Positions 53,836-62,463 of a stretch of DNA of 64,000 nucleotides are shown piece by piece; the stretch's first letter is position 1, and each line of letters opens with the position of its first letter. Below the pieces are notes generated by a model, which was not told where the DNA came from, made no database searches, and was given only the letters and a program-made list of their open reading frames with translations. This DNA comes from Echinicola soli (lineage in GTDB: Bacteria > Bacteroidota > Bacteroidia > Cytophagales > Cyclobacteriaceae): contig NZ_CP041253.1 in NCBI RefSeq assembly GCF_006575665.1, positions 1,121,501 through 1,185,500 on the forward strand, read 5' to 3'. The position numbers were made by a program, and so were the translations under genes.

Positions 53836-55386
53836 TTAACCCCGTGTTGTGTGGTTGAAGTTTTGTGGGTATAAGTCCCGGATGTTTTTATGGTTGATGG
53901 TCATGATATTTCTCAGCGCATGTTCGAGCCACTGCTGGGGATTCACGTCATGTAGCTTACAGATACCGAAGAAGGAATAGATCATGGCCGCCCTTTGGGC
54001 CGCTTTATGGGAACCGGCAAACAGGTAGTTCTTCCGGCCGACCACCATGGATCTGATTTCTCGCTCTACGGGGTTGTTGTCGATCTCCAGTTCCCCGTCA
54101 TACAGGTAGTTGGACAGCTCGGCCCATCTGTTTGCCGAGTAGAACAGGGCTTTTCTCAGCTCGCTTTTGGGCAGGGCCTTGGGCAGCTGCTTCTTGATCC
54201 ATTCGGACATTTTGTTGATCACCGGCAATGCCTCATCCAAACGGAGCTTTTTACGGTCTTCGGCAGATAGGTTCAGCTTCTTGGCCTTTCTTTCCACATC
54301 GTAGAGCTTGCCGATAAAGCCCAGGGCTTCGGAAGCCAGCTTTTTGTTCTCCACCAAGGCCTCAAAGTACTTCCGCCTGGCATGCGCCCAGCAGGCCAGG
54401 TGGGTGACCTCCTTATTGTCGGCGTAGTGTTCATATACGGCATACCCGTCACTTTGCAGGTAGCCCTTAAAGTTTTCCAGGATGGCACTGGGGGCTTCCT
54501 TTCCCCGGGTAGGCCGGTAATCGAACAGTACGGTTTTTTCCAGGGGATTATGGTACACCCAATAGTAGCCTGTATGGCAGGCGCCCTTCTTGTCGCCGTC
54601 CAATACCCGTATGGTACTCTCGTCCACCATAAGATAGCCCATGGCCTTGGTGTCGGCCACCAGGCAATCGTACAGGGGCTCGAGTTTTTCCAGGCCCTGT
54701 TTCACCCATCCCTCAAGTGTGGTGGGTGCTATAGGGATCTTTTCCCGTTTGAATCGCTGCGCCTGCCGGTACAGCGGCATATGTTCCAGGTATTTCCTTG
54801 TAAGGATGTCGGTGAGCAGTCCGTAACCCGGGATGCCCTTCGGGATGGCCCTTTCCGGTAACAGGCCGATCTTTACCCCGGCACTGCTGTACTTGTCTTT
54901 TGGTGCATATTTGTAACGGATATACCTTCTGCGGATATATTGGGCAGGGATATAGTCCAGCTCTTCGGTCACTTCCTTGCCGATACACTCCATTCCGGTA
55001 AGATCGCCTTCCGGATGGATCTCGATCTCTTCTGTAGGGAGATGGTCGGGCAAGGGCTGTCTGCCCGTATGGGCGGGGCGTTTCCTGCGGATGTATTCCA
55101 CCTTGCGGGAGAACTCCTCCTGCTGTTGCCGCTCCTGCTCTTGGGTTGGCTCAAAGGGCAGGTCCATCTGGTCTTTGTTCCCCTCGAAGCGCTCCCGCTT
55201 CTGGGCAAAGGACATGCGCTTGAACTTCTCGATCATCGCCAACAGCTGCTTCTCATAAGCTTCTTTCTCGGCCAGGATACGTTCCTTCTCGGCTATCACC
55301 CGCTCACGGTCGGCCACCTGTTGCTCCCTTTGCTCCAAAAGGGCAAGCAGTTCGGCTTTGGTCAACTGATCGAGTGGCTTTGACAT
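53836..55386 (-). CDS. tnpC: IS66 transposase TnpC
   Basis: A 516-aa DDE transposase, ATG at 55386 (MSKPLDQLTKAELLALLEQR). It opens with a leucine-zipper-like coiled coil (REQQVADRERVIAEKERILA), then a zinc-finger/IS66-type domain with EIEIHPEGDLTGMECIGKEV, and a catalytic core: MVDESTIRVL (first Asp), YLQSDGYAVYEHY (second Asp) and LEIDNNPVEREIRSMVVGRK (Glu). The IS66 C-terminal domain YSFFGICKLHDVNPQQWLEH is present. Seventeen upstream in-frame codons were not used. The gene is complete. Confidence 0.96.
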   Translation of the reverse strand: MSKPLDQLTKAELLALLEQREQQVADRERVIAEKERILAEKEAYEKQLLAMIEKFKRMSFAQKRERFEGNKDQMDLPFEPTQEQERQQQEEFSRKVEYIRRKRPAHTGRQPLPDHLPTEEIEIHPEGDLTGMECIGKEVTEELDYIPAQYIRRRYIRYKYAPKDKYSSAGVKIGLLPERAIPKGIPGYGLLTDILTRKYLEHMPLYRQAQRFKREKIPIAPTTLEGWVKQGLEKLEPLYDCLVADTKAMGYLMVDESTIRVLDGDKKGACHTGYYWVYHNPLEKTVLFDYRPTRGKEAPSAILENFKGYLQSDGYAVYEHYADNKEVTHLACWAHARRKYFEALVENKKLASEALGFIGKLYDVERKAKKLNLSAEDRKKLRLDEALPVINKMSEWIKKQLPKALPKSELRKALFYSANRWAELSNYLYDGELEIDNNPVEREIRSMVVGRKNYLFAGSHKAAQRAAMIYSFFGICKLHDVNPQQWLEHALRNIMTINHKNIRDLYPQNFNHTTRG

Positions 55387-55554
55387 GCCCGAAAATAAAG
55401 CCTCCCGCTTATAAAACCATGAACTTTTTTTCCACATCCCCTGTGGAAAAAGCTCTCAAGGGATGGTTTCGGCCATTTCACTTCAAAAAACACCTGATGG
55501 AGCGAATAGGAGCGCATACGGCTCCAAAAAGCTGAACACCGGTCAGTAAAAAAA

Positions 55555-55896
55555 TCAACCGGGGGTGTAGCGGGGACGCTGCCGGTAGCCGTCCACCTGG
55601 ATGCCCTCGACCATCAGCACCAGTTCGGGCCATTCCAACACGCCGTCGTCCCGCTCCTCCGGGAGCAGGAAAGTGCCTTTTTCCAGGCGTTTATAATAGA
55701 CCACGAAACCGCCCTTCTCCCAGTGCAGGAGTTTGATCAGGTTGCGGTTGCGGTTGACAAAGACGAACACCTCCCCGGAAACCGGGTCCCGGTCCAGTTC
55801 ATTGATGACCATCCCGTAAAGCCCATTAAATCCTTTGCGCATGTCCACCGGGCTGCGGTACAGGAAATATTGGTGCTGGGAGCCCAGTGAAAACAT
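55555..55896 (-). CDS. tnpB: IS66 accessory protein TnpB
   Basis: A 113-aa IS66 Orf2 protein. The family motif YRSPVDMRKGFNGLYGMVIN and the later FVNRNRNLIKLLHWEKGGFV are diagnostic, and the length is normal. Its ATG overlaps the tnpA stop codon by one base (TGATG). It is needed for transposition in IS66 elements studied so far; its biochemical action is unclear. Confidence 0.96.
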   Translation of the reverse strand: MFSLGSQHQYFLYRSPVDMRKGFNGLYGMVINELDRDPVSGEVFVFVNRNRNLIKLLHWEKGGFVVYYKRLEKGTFLLPEERDDGVLEWPELVLMVEGIQVDGYRQRPRYTPG

Positions 55897-56183
55897 CAGT
55901 AGAGTTTGATCAGGTTCGACAACAGCGATAGGTCCCCGCCAGGCACCCGCAGCTTTACCCCGTTCGGATAGACCACTTCCACTGTCTCTGCTGAAAGGCT
56001 GCTGCCCTGGGTACGGACAGGCATAAAGCCGGTCGCTCCCCGGGACTGTTCATCCCTCAGCTTTCGGTACCAATAATTGAACTTGGGATAACCGATCCCC
56101 TTTTGTGCACTGAAGGTCTTCTGCGTTAGACCGGTCGTTTTAAACTCTTCGACCAGGGCGGCCATTTCTTCTTCTAGGTTCAT
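55896..56183 (-). CDS. tnpA: IS66 accessory protein TnpA
   Basis: A small IS66 Orf1 protein: 95 aa from the ATG at 56183 (MNLEEEMAALVEEFKTTGLT), or 101 aa from a GTG at 56201. It has a helix-turn-helix-like KTFSAQKGIGYPKFNYWYRK and a C-terminal VEVVYPNGVKLRVPGGDLSL block that matches the IS66 Orf1 group. It is translationally coupled to tnpB. Confidence 0.93.
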   Translation of the reverse strand: MNLEEEMAALVEEFKTTGLTQKTFSAQKGIGYPKFNYWYRKLRDEQSRGATGFMPVRTQGSSLSAETVEVVYPNGVKLRVPGGDLSLLSNLIKLY

Positions 56184-56254
56184 CACTTTTGCTTTTTCCA
56201 CAAAGCTATGCGATCAAACCCGTCAATGAAATATGTACTTTATAAGGAGGTTAC

Positions 56255-56262
56255 AGTGCAGA
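56255..56262 (+). repeat. right target-site duplication of the IS66 element
   Basis: AGTGCAGA, identical to 53816-53823. Confidence 0.95.
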
Positions 56263-56915
56263 GGTCTTTTTCAGCCCTGGAAATGCCTGCAGAGAGGCTA
56301 TAATCCGAGAAATCAGGTTGGCGCAGTCCGTTATCCACATCTGTGTCTTTACCATTAGCGATAATCAGATTACGGATGAATTGATCCATTCACATGAGCG
56401 GAATGTGGCCGTGAGGGTATTGACGGATGATGAAAAATGCTTTGATCTTGGCTCGGATATTGACCGGATCAGGCAATCTGGCATTTCTGTTCTGACCGAC
56501 CACAGTGCTGCCCACATGCACCACAAGTTTGCCATCTTTGACCAGAAAAAGGTACTTACCGGAAGTTACAACTGGACCAGGTCAGCTGCTGAATTTAACT
56601 ATGAAAACATCGTTTTGTTGGAAGATATCCACACGGTGAGGGCCTTCGAAAGGGAGTTTGAACGACTGTGGAAAAGTTTTGAAGGTGGCCTTTAGAACCA
56701 TTCAATGCAGAATTGAATAAACGTCCCCCGAAAGTCTATGATATTGATAAAAGCCTATGGTATAATGAGCTTGGGAAGCAAAAAATGCTTTTTTCCCATA
56801 TAACCTGTGCTATTGGCTTGTTATTTGTATTTTCAAGTGGAAAGTAATTAGTCTCTTCAAAATTTGCCGCTTCTGTTACTTTTCTACAGATTGAGAAACC
56901 TAAAATTTGTGTCCT

Positions 56916-57461
56916 ATGAACCCTCAAGAACTTGAAAAATTAAAATATCCCATTGGTCAGCACCACGAACACCTAAAATTCACCATGGAGGATGTGTCCA
57001 GCTGGATCAGGGATATCGCCCAATTTCCCCAGCAGATCACATCGCTTACCGAAAACCTCACCACAGAAGAACTCAACTGGCTCCATCGTCCCGACGGATG
57101 GACCATCAAGCAACTGGTGCATCACTGTGCAGACAGTCATATGAACAGTTTTATCCGTTTTAAATTAGCCCTGACAGAAGATACGCCAAGTATCAAACCG
57201 TATTATGAGGATCGCTGGGCGGAATTGCCGGATAGCACAATAGATGATGTTTCTGATTCATTGATGATTATTGCTGGTATCCATCGTCGGTGGACCGTTC
57301 TGCTCAATAGCCTTAGTGAAGAGCAGTTGCACCGGACTTTTTATCACCCAGAACACCGAAAGGAAACCAACTTGGGCGTGACCACAAGTATGTATAGCTG
57401 GCATTGCAAGCATCACTTGGCGCACATTGAGCAGGCTTTGGCCCATAAAGGAGCATTTTGA
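56916..57461 (+). CDS. YfiT-type DinB-superfamily protein (putative thiol transferase)
   Basis: A 181-aa protein of the YfiT/DinB group, ATG at 56916 (MNPQELEKLKYPIGQHHEHL). The family motif LKYPIG is near the start, and metal-binding histidines appear in HRPDGWTIKQLVHHCADSHM and YSWHCKHHLAHIEQALAHKG. In Firmicutes such proteins are bacillithiol transferases; Bacteroidota also make bacillithiol in part, so the same reaction is plausible. Cytoplasmic. A TTG three codons upstream is possible but less likely. Confidence 0.92.
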   Translation: MNPQELEKLKYPIGQHHEHLKFTMEDVSSWIRDIAQFPQQITSLTENLTTEELNWLHRPDGWTIKQLVHHCADSHMNSFIRFKLALTEDTPSIKPYYEDRWAELPDSTIDDVSDSLMIIAGIHRRWTVLLNSLSEEQLHRTFYHPEHRKETNLGVTTSMYSWHCKHHLAHIEQALAHKGAF

Positions 57462-57767
57462 CAGAGGTCTATTGAACTAACCTTCTCGTCTATGACATTC
57501 GTCGCTTATCAGTATGATGAGGGGAAATATATTTTACCCACTGTTAATGTTATGAGCTATGCTGCGGAATGGATTGTTTAGGATCAAGCAATATTTCTGG
57601 GGGCGGGAGAAGATTTATATTCATTTGGTATGTCGCCACGAAGTCGCCAAGACACGAAGTGTTTTGTAGGCGGATTCCAAATTTCATGGAAAACAAACAG
57701 CTTTGGGTCTTAGAATCTTTGTGGCAAAAAAACAAAAAAGAAATCCTGTTAAAATAAAGGGATTCAT

Positions 57768-57893
57768 GCCCCCAACTTTTTCGCTTGCCTCCTTTTTCGC
57801 ACATTTTGAGGACCAAGCAATATTTCTGGAAGATGAGAGATTTCCAGGTGGTTTTGGTAAGCATATTTCTCTTTCATTTAGCAATAGGAATGT
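57768..57893 (-). repeat. R1 repeat, second half, inverted
   Basis: On the minus strand: ACATTCCTATTGCTAAATGA, AGAGAAATATGCTTACC, CCACCTGGAAATCTCTCATC and CAGAAATATTGCTTGGTCC, in the same order as in the copy at 12509-12693. Confidence 0.75.
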
Positions 57894-57917
57894 GTAGATT
57901 ATAAAATCAGTATAAAT

Positions 57918-58019
57918 CCGTCATCGCGAACGGAGTGAAGCGATCCCGTATCTGAAAACGGGATTGCCACGTTCCCGATAGCTCGGGACAGGCTATACTT
58001 CCTCGCTATGACGGTATTT
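57918..58019. repeat. MITE-like hairpin R5 inside the R1 copy
   Basis: Begins CCGTCATCGCGAACGGAGTG and ends TCCTCGCTATGACGG, so its ends are inverted repeats. Inner words GATCCCG/CGGGATTG form further stems. It lies exactly between the two halves of an R1 repeat. A relative is at 25163-25250. Confidence 0.75.
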
Positions 58020-58021
58020 TA

Positions 58022-58126
58022 AATCGCGTTTATAATAAAAAAAATCAGCGCAAATCTTATTAATCTGCATCATCTGCGTGCTATCGAAACCAACCCTAAT
58101 CCCCCCAACTTTTCCGCTTGATCCAT
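58022..58126 (-). repeat. R1 repeat, first half, inverted
   Basis: Minus strand: GCGGAAAAGTTGGGGGGATT, AGGGTTGGTTTCGATAGC, ACGCAGATGATGCAG, ATTAATAAGATTTGCGCTGA. It matches the start of the copy at 12509. Confidence 0.8.
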
Positions 58127-58901
58127 TGTTTATAGGCGTTGTTGTGGAGATTACCAGTCTGTCTCATAAATCCGCGTCATTGTGATGGTAGCCATAGCGG
58201 AGAAAAGCAATTTCCCCATGCATGCATTAAGAATAGCTTGAGATCGTTTCACCTCGCTCGTGATAGCCCACCCCGCTATCGGAGACGTGCTTTTGGCTTT
58301 TGGGAAAGCCTGTCGTCCTGCGTCCGCCTTGCATTTCCAAATCTACCGGTTCATTGTACGGCTATCGGAACAACGGAGATTCAAAAAAATCGGTTAGTTT
58401 GTAGGTATGAGCGTAGCACCGCTACGGTATATCCTGTCTCGCCGCCAGGTAGAGCCGAAAACTAAAACATACCGGCTGATGTTGAAGCAATTTCAGGTTT
58501 AAAATCAATGCCGTGTAGTTAACGTATGTCCCCGATAGTCATGCGGGCCAGGCTATCCTGATCCTGACAGATCGGAAAAGAATCTTTTCAATCTGTGTTG
58601 TATGAGAGAGCTTCCCTCGCCGCAGCGAGATGACAGCTTTGTCACTGTCTGCTCCTATCTAAACGGCATTAAACCCGCAATATGCATTAGAAAATCTACT
58701 GTGGGTTTAAAATAGCACTGAAAGATCCACTTCGACAGCTAAGATGTTTTAAATCGAATGAGGTTAAAAGATTGGTAATCATCACGCATCAATACATGGA
58801 TTCTTTTCCTATTTTTAGGGATGAAAGTCTACCTGCGCACCCTCTAAAATGAATTTCGCCGACACGGAAATAATGTCATTGCAAAAGGCCAAAAGTCATA
58901 T

Positions 58902-59492
58902 ATGAAGGATCATTTTGAATTTATCGGCCTGAAGACACCCTTCAGAAGGAAACTTCAAAAGCCATTTTTGGAAAAAGCAGCCCTACCTGATAAGCAAGAA
59001 TTATCGGAGATGGTGGAGATCCTTTGGAATATGCCAGAAAGGGAATTCCAGCTTTTTGCACAGGAGCTAGTGCAGAAGTACTTCCGGAAACCGGAAAAGG
59101 CCGATATTGACCTGCTGGAGTATATGGTCGTGAATAAATCATGGTGGGATACGGTAGATTTTATAGCGGTAAAGCTAGTGGGTAATTATTTTTGGGTATA
59201 TCCTGAGCAAATAAAACCCTATGTGGATAAGTGGCTCGCATCGGATAATATCTGGCTGCAACGAACCGCCCTGCTCTTTCAGCACAATTATAAAGATAAA
59301 CTGGATACTGAGCTCCTTCAGGAGATTATCCACACGCTGCTGGGTTCGAAGGAATTTTTTATCAATAAAGCCATCGGCTGGATCCTCCGCCAATACAGCA
59401 AGACAAATCCTGATTGGGTAAAGCAGTTTGTGGATAACACTGAATTGGCCAATCTCAGTCGAAAGGAAGCGTTAAGAAATGTGGATAAGTGA
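58902..59492 (+). CDS. AlkD-like DNA alkylation repair protein, N-terminus short
   Basis: A 196-aa all-helical HEAT-repeat protein of the DNA alkylation repair (AlkD) group: FEFIGLKTPFRRKLQKPFLE, then MVVNKSWWDTVDFIAVKLVG, and NKAIGWILRQYSKTNPDWVK. Trp and Asp of SWWDTVD are the family's lesion-contact residues. Relatives begin about 25 residues earlier. Just before the ATG the same frame reads GNNVIAKGQKSY, which looks like the missing family segment, but a TAA closes it 31 bp or so upstream and no start codon is seen. It may be a 5'-damaged gene or begin at the ATG given. Confidence 0.85.
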   Translation: MKDHFEFIGLKTPFRRKLQKPFLEKAALPDKQELSEMVEILWNMPEREFQLFAQELVQKYFRKPEKADIDLLEYMVVNKSWWDTVDFIAVKLVGNYFWVYPEQIKPYVDKWLASDNIWLQRTALLFQHNYKDKLDTELLQEIIHTLLGSKEFFINKAIGWILRQYSKTNPDWVKQFVDNTELANLSRKEALRNVDK

Positions 59493-59817
59493 TTTCACCT
59501 ATGTCCATCCATTATTTTTATATCATTGATTTACAGCAATATACATAAATTCGTGTCAAGTACTTTCGGTACCTATACTTACCAATTAGTGATGGACGCG
59601 CCGTATTATGTTACATTTATTTGAACAGACAAAAGAATGCTCTTTGTTAACCGCATGATGATCCTTGGCAAGTACAGAATATCGATTCGTTATTACCAAG
59701 TTTTATCGATTGGGTTTAATTCTGATCAGTTTTCCCATCGGTTTAGGATGACTATTCAGAGAAATACCATTAAATTTATCCCAATAGGCCATTTATAACC
59801 CCAAAGCTTATATAAAA
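59493..59817. other. 325-bp intergenic region before the ABC ATPase
   Basis: Nothing recognised: no repeat family, no tRNA and no coding frame. It should hold the promoter of the ABC gene. Confidence 0.45.
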
Positions 59818-60855
59818 ATGAGTTTACTCCAGCTCCATGGAATCAGCAAGAAGTATCCACAGACCAAGCAGTTTGCGGTAAAAGATATCCACATGGATAT
59901 CGAGGAAGGCAGCATACAGGCCATTGTAGGGGAAAATGGATCTGGAAAGACCACATTGCTAAAGTTGATCGCTGGGTTAGAGCATCCTGATAAGGGAAAC
60001 ATTGTATTCTCAGGGCAGACTATTGTGAACGGGAAGTCATCCGTCCCGGCCAATCAGCGGGAGGTGGGGGTGATCTATCAGGAGTATGCCTTGTTTCCAC
60101 AGATGACTTTATTGGAAAATGTACGGGAAGCACTGCACCGCGAGCCCCGTAATGCCCGGCAGATAGCCATGGACAGTCTGGCTTTGGCGGGGCTGGAGGA
60201 TAGTTTTAATGCTTATCCACATCAGCTTTCCTCTGGCCAGCGGCAGCGTGCAGCGCTGGCCAGGGCATTGGCTTCACGTCCAAAGCTGCTGTTGCTGGAT
60301 GATCCTTTTCGTAGCTTGGACACCCGTTTCAAAAACGAAATAAGCGAAGATATCAGGGACATTGTCAAGTCTACTGGAATTACGGCGATCGTCGCCAGTC
60401 ACCATGCCAAAGACGCCCTTTCCCTGGCAGATAATATTGCCATTCTTCATAAAGGAACCCTCCAGCAAGAGGGTACTCCTATGGAAATCTATAAAAACCC
60501 TGCAAATGCCTACGTCGCCAACTTCTTTGGAAAGCGAAATGAGCTATTGGCCACACCTACCGAGGATGGTTTTTATGCGGGTTTTGGTTTTATCCCGCAT
60601 CCGGAATCGGCCAGCTTTACGGAAAAGGTAAAAATCCTCTTTCGGTCTGAGGATGCCAAAATCAAAAAAAATGCTGAGCAGCCCCTTAGTGGCATCGTGA
60701 CGAGGATCCTTTTTTATGGAGATCACCAAATCATAAAGCTGGAAGATGATGAGGGCATGCAAATCAGCATCAAGGCCGCACCTGGGAGAAATTTCGAAAT
60801 GGGTACGCGGATGTTTTTTACCATTGACAAGTTTGAGATCGAAGCTGCTTTTTGA
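59818..60855 (+). CDS. ABC transporter ATP-binding protein with TOBE-like C-terminus
   Basis: A 345-aa ATPase of the FbpC/PotA/CysA style. Walker A is VGENGSGKTTLL, the Q-loop VIYQEYALF, the signature QLSSGQRQRAALARAL, Walker B LLLLDDPFRSLD and the switch His in VASHHAKDA. Residues about 240-345 form a TOBE/MOP-like regulatory domain. These ATPases power iron, polyamine, sulfate or molybdate importers, but no permease or binding protein lies nearby, so its partner must be encoded elsewhere. Substrate unknown. Confidence 0.93.
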   Translation: MSLLQLHGISKKYPQTKQFAVKDIHMDIEEGSIQAIVGENGSGKTTLLKLIAGLEHPDKGNIVFSGQTIVNGKSSVPANQREVGVIYQEYALFPQMTLLENVREALHREPRNARQIAMDSLALAGLEDSFNAYPHQLSSGQRQRAALARALASRPKLLLLDDPFRSLDTRFKNEISEDIRDIVKSTGITAIVASHHAKDALSLADNIAILHKGTLQQEGTPMEIYKNPANAYVANFFGKRNELLATPTEDGFYAGFGFIPHPESASFTEKVKILFRSEDAKIKKNAEQPLSGIVTRILFYGDHQIIKLEDDEGMQISIKAAPGRNFEMGTRMFFTIDKFEIEAAF

Positions 60856-60953
60856 TTATCTCTCGAATTCCTCATTATTCTTGATAAATACAATGTATCG
60901 GTTTACTTTGGGTGTATTATTTTGTGAAATCTAATAAAAACCCGAAATATTCC

Positions 60954-62276
60954 ATGAAAAAGAAAAACAAGCCTGGTCTTTCCAGAAGAAAATTTATAGG
61001 TGCTTCGGCACTTAGTGCCGCAGGGCTTTCATTTTTGCCCCATCTTGGCTTTGGCAAACCGCAAACACTCACCAACTCCCCGCTAGGGATCAGCAAAGTC
61101 CGATTAGGATTTATCGGACTGGGCAGACAGTCTTATGGGATCATGAACGGCATGATGAACATCCCCAATGTAGAAATCATCGCTGGCTGTGATGTGTATG
61201 GCGTCAAGCGGCAGCGGTTTCAATATGCTGTGTCCGAGCGATATGGCAAGAAGCCCGCCGACGTCCCCGTTTATGAAAAGTATCAAGAGTTGCTCCAGCG
61301 GGATGATGTAGATGCAGTAGTCATTGCCACACCTGATTTTTGGCATGCATTGATGGCCATCGATGCCTGTAAAGCGAAAAAAGACGTATACCTCGAAAAA
61401 CCCCTTACCTACACCATTAAAGAAGGTCAGGCACTGGTAAAAGCTGTCCGTGATAATAGTGTGGTCTTGGCCGTGGGCAGTCAACAGCGCTCTGAAAACA
61501 ATTTCCAATATGCCGTCAGGATGGTTCAGAAAGGCCATATCGGAAAAGTACACCATGTCAAGGCCAACGTAGGTCAACCTACCTCTCCAAAACCATTTGA
61601 TTTGCCTGAGGAGAATATACCTTCAGATCTAAATTGGGACCTGTGGCTCGGGCCGATCAAACCTGTTCATTATAACCACGAGCTTAATCCGCCCATCAGC
61701 TTGGATCCAGCCCAAAACGAACAGATTTGGGGAGCATGGCGATGGTACTGGGAAACAGGTGGTGGATTGATGACTGACTGGGGCGCCCATATGTTTGACA
61801 TTGCTCAGTGGGGAATAGGCATGGATCGGCATGGCCCGGTGGAGATCGCGCCTGAAAAAGACAATAGTCCACTGACCTTTACGTATGATAACGGAATTGT
61901 CATGACCGCGGAGCCTTTTGACGGAAATACGCGCGGTGTCCGCTTTATTGGTGACAAAGGCTGGATTCAGGTCTCAAGAGGTGGATTTAAGTCATCTGAT
62001 CCTAATCTGTTAGTACCGGAAGCCGAAAAGTCATCGATAAATGCTCCGGCACACTATCTTGACTTTATAGAGAGTGTGATCAAACGAAAAGATCCTATTG
62101 TCCCCGTGGAGATCGGCCATAGCACCTGTACGGTCTGCACCTTGGGCAATATTGCCAATAAACTACAGCGAAAGCTTCGATGGGATCCTGCTTACCAGGT
62201 TTTTAAAAAGAAGGACAAAGAGGCTTCCAAGATGCTTCATTATAACTATGAAAACGGTTATTCACTTGATTATTAA
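60954..62276 (+). CDS. Gfo/Idh/MocA-family oxidoreductase with a Tat signal
   Basis: A 440-aa protein from the ATG at 60954. The N-terminus LSRRKFIGASALSAAGLSFL is a twin-arginine signal, so it is exported folded, with its NAD(P) cofactor. The Rossmann part starts VRLGFIGLGRQSYGIMNG; DVYLEKPLTYTIKEGQALVK carries the E-K-P motif of the family. The second half has WRWYWETGGGLMTDWGAHMF with the usual substrate-side His. Such Tat-exported members in Bacteroidota probably act on sugars or glycans in the periplasm. It ends at a perfect 18-bp stem terminator. Confidence 0.95.
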   Translation: MKKKNKPGLSRRKFIGASALSAAGLSFLPHLGFGKPQTLTNSPLGISKVRLGFIGLGRQSYGIMNGMMNIPNVEIIAGCDVYGVKRQRFQYAVSERYGKKPADVPVYEKYQELLQRDDVDAVVIATPDFWHALMAIDACKAKKDVYLEKPLTYTIKEGQALVKAVRDNSVVLAVGSQQRSENNFQYAVRMVQKGHIGKVHHVKANVGQPTSPKPFDLPEENIPSDLNWDLWLGPIKPVHYNHELNPPISLDPAQNEQIWGAWRWYWETGGGLMTDWGAHMFDIAQWGIGMDRHGPVEIAPEKDNSPLTFTYDNGIVMTAEPFDGNTRGVRFIGDKGWIQVSRGGFKSSDPNLLVPEAEKSSINAPAHYLDFIESVIKRKDPIVPVEIGHSTCTVCTLGNIANKLQRKLRWDPAYQVFKKKDKEASKMLHYNYENGYSLDY

Positions 62277-62289
62277 CTCACAATAGCCT

Positions 62290-62334
62290 TTATTCCCCGT
62301 GGATAACTAGGTTATCCACGGGGAATAAATTTTT
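62290..62334 (+). terminator. very strong hairpin terminator
   Basis: A perfect 18-bp stem, TTATTCCCCGTGGATAAC pairing with GTTATCCACGGGGAATAA across a 3-nt loop, then ATTTTTGG. The arm holds a DnaA-box-like TTATCCACG. It can stop transcription from either side. Confidence 0.85.
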
Positions 62335-62463
62335 GGTAATTTTCACCAATAATAATCTTCTGATGAAATCTTGTTTTGCGATATAAAAAGTGGTAGTTTG
62401 CTTGATTATAAAACACTGCGTGTTTCCCTTTGGGGAGCCGGGCGACTGATAAGGCAAATACCT

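Larger units (their letters stand above)
53824..56254 (-). mobile_element. IS66-family insertion sequence, complete (2431 bp)
   Basis: The borders are fixed by the 8-bp direct repeats AGTGCAGA on both sides. The inner ends are inverted: GTAACCGCCCTATTAA on the left and, on the opposite strand, GTAACCTCCTTATAAA on the right. It carries tnpA, tnpB and tnpC in the order usual for the family, all on the minus strand and all intact, so it may be active. It inserted in the PLD nuclease gene. Confidence 0.95.
53570..56695 (+). pseudogene. PLD-family nuclease gene interrupted by IS66
   Basis: The 5' part (53570-53823) encodes 84 complete codons beginning MTSFQHLIAEFQESLDDHAL; the IS adds a stop four bases later. 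The 3' part resumes at 56263. Joining 53823 to 56263, with one target copy removed, keeps the frame: SPQASAE then VFFSPGNACREAIIREIRLA and ICVFTISDNQITDELIHSHE. The result is 228 aa with the classical HKD site HMHHKFAIFDQKKVLTGSYN (His-x-Lys-x4-Asp and GSYNWT). The N-terminal 80 residues are an alpha-helical domain not found in plain Nuc-type nucleases. It lies 31 bp after the helicase gene. Its GC content looks closer to the core genome than to the pair upstream. Confidence 0.92.
57462..58901. other. 1.44-kb gene-free, repeat-rich stretch
   Basis: No coding frame with a recognisable domain was found; short frames here read through repeats. It holds words of the 'gccacgaagtcgccaagacac' type (about 57632), an inverted R1 copy split in two (57768-57893 and 58022-58126), an R5 hairpin between them (57918-58019), and further MITE-like pieces near 58180-58270 and 58540-58640. 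Confidence 0.65.

Noticed and set aside
54382..54861. plus-strand ORFs within IS66 (also 54940-55383)
   Set aside because: Antisense to TnpC; no motif of their own.
58139..58465. 108-codon ORF in the gene-free stretch
   Set aside because: It reads through MITE-like repeat words and holds no domain; the same words occur in other frames elsewhere.
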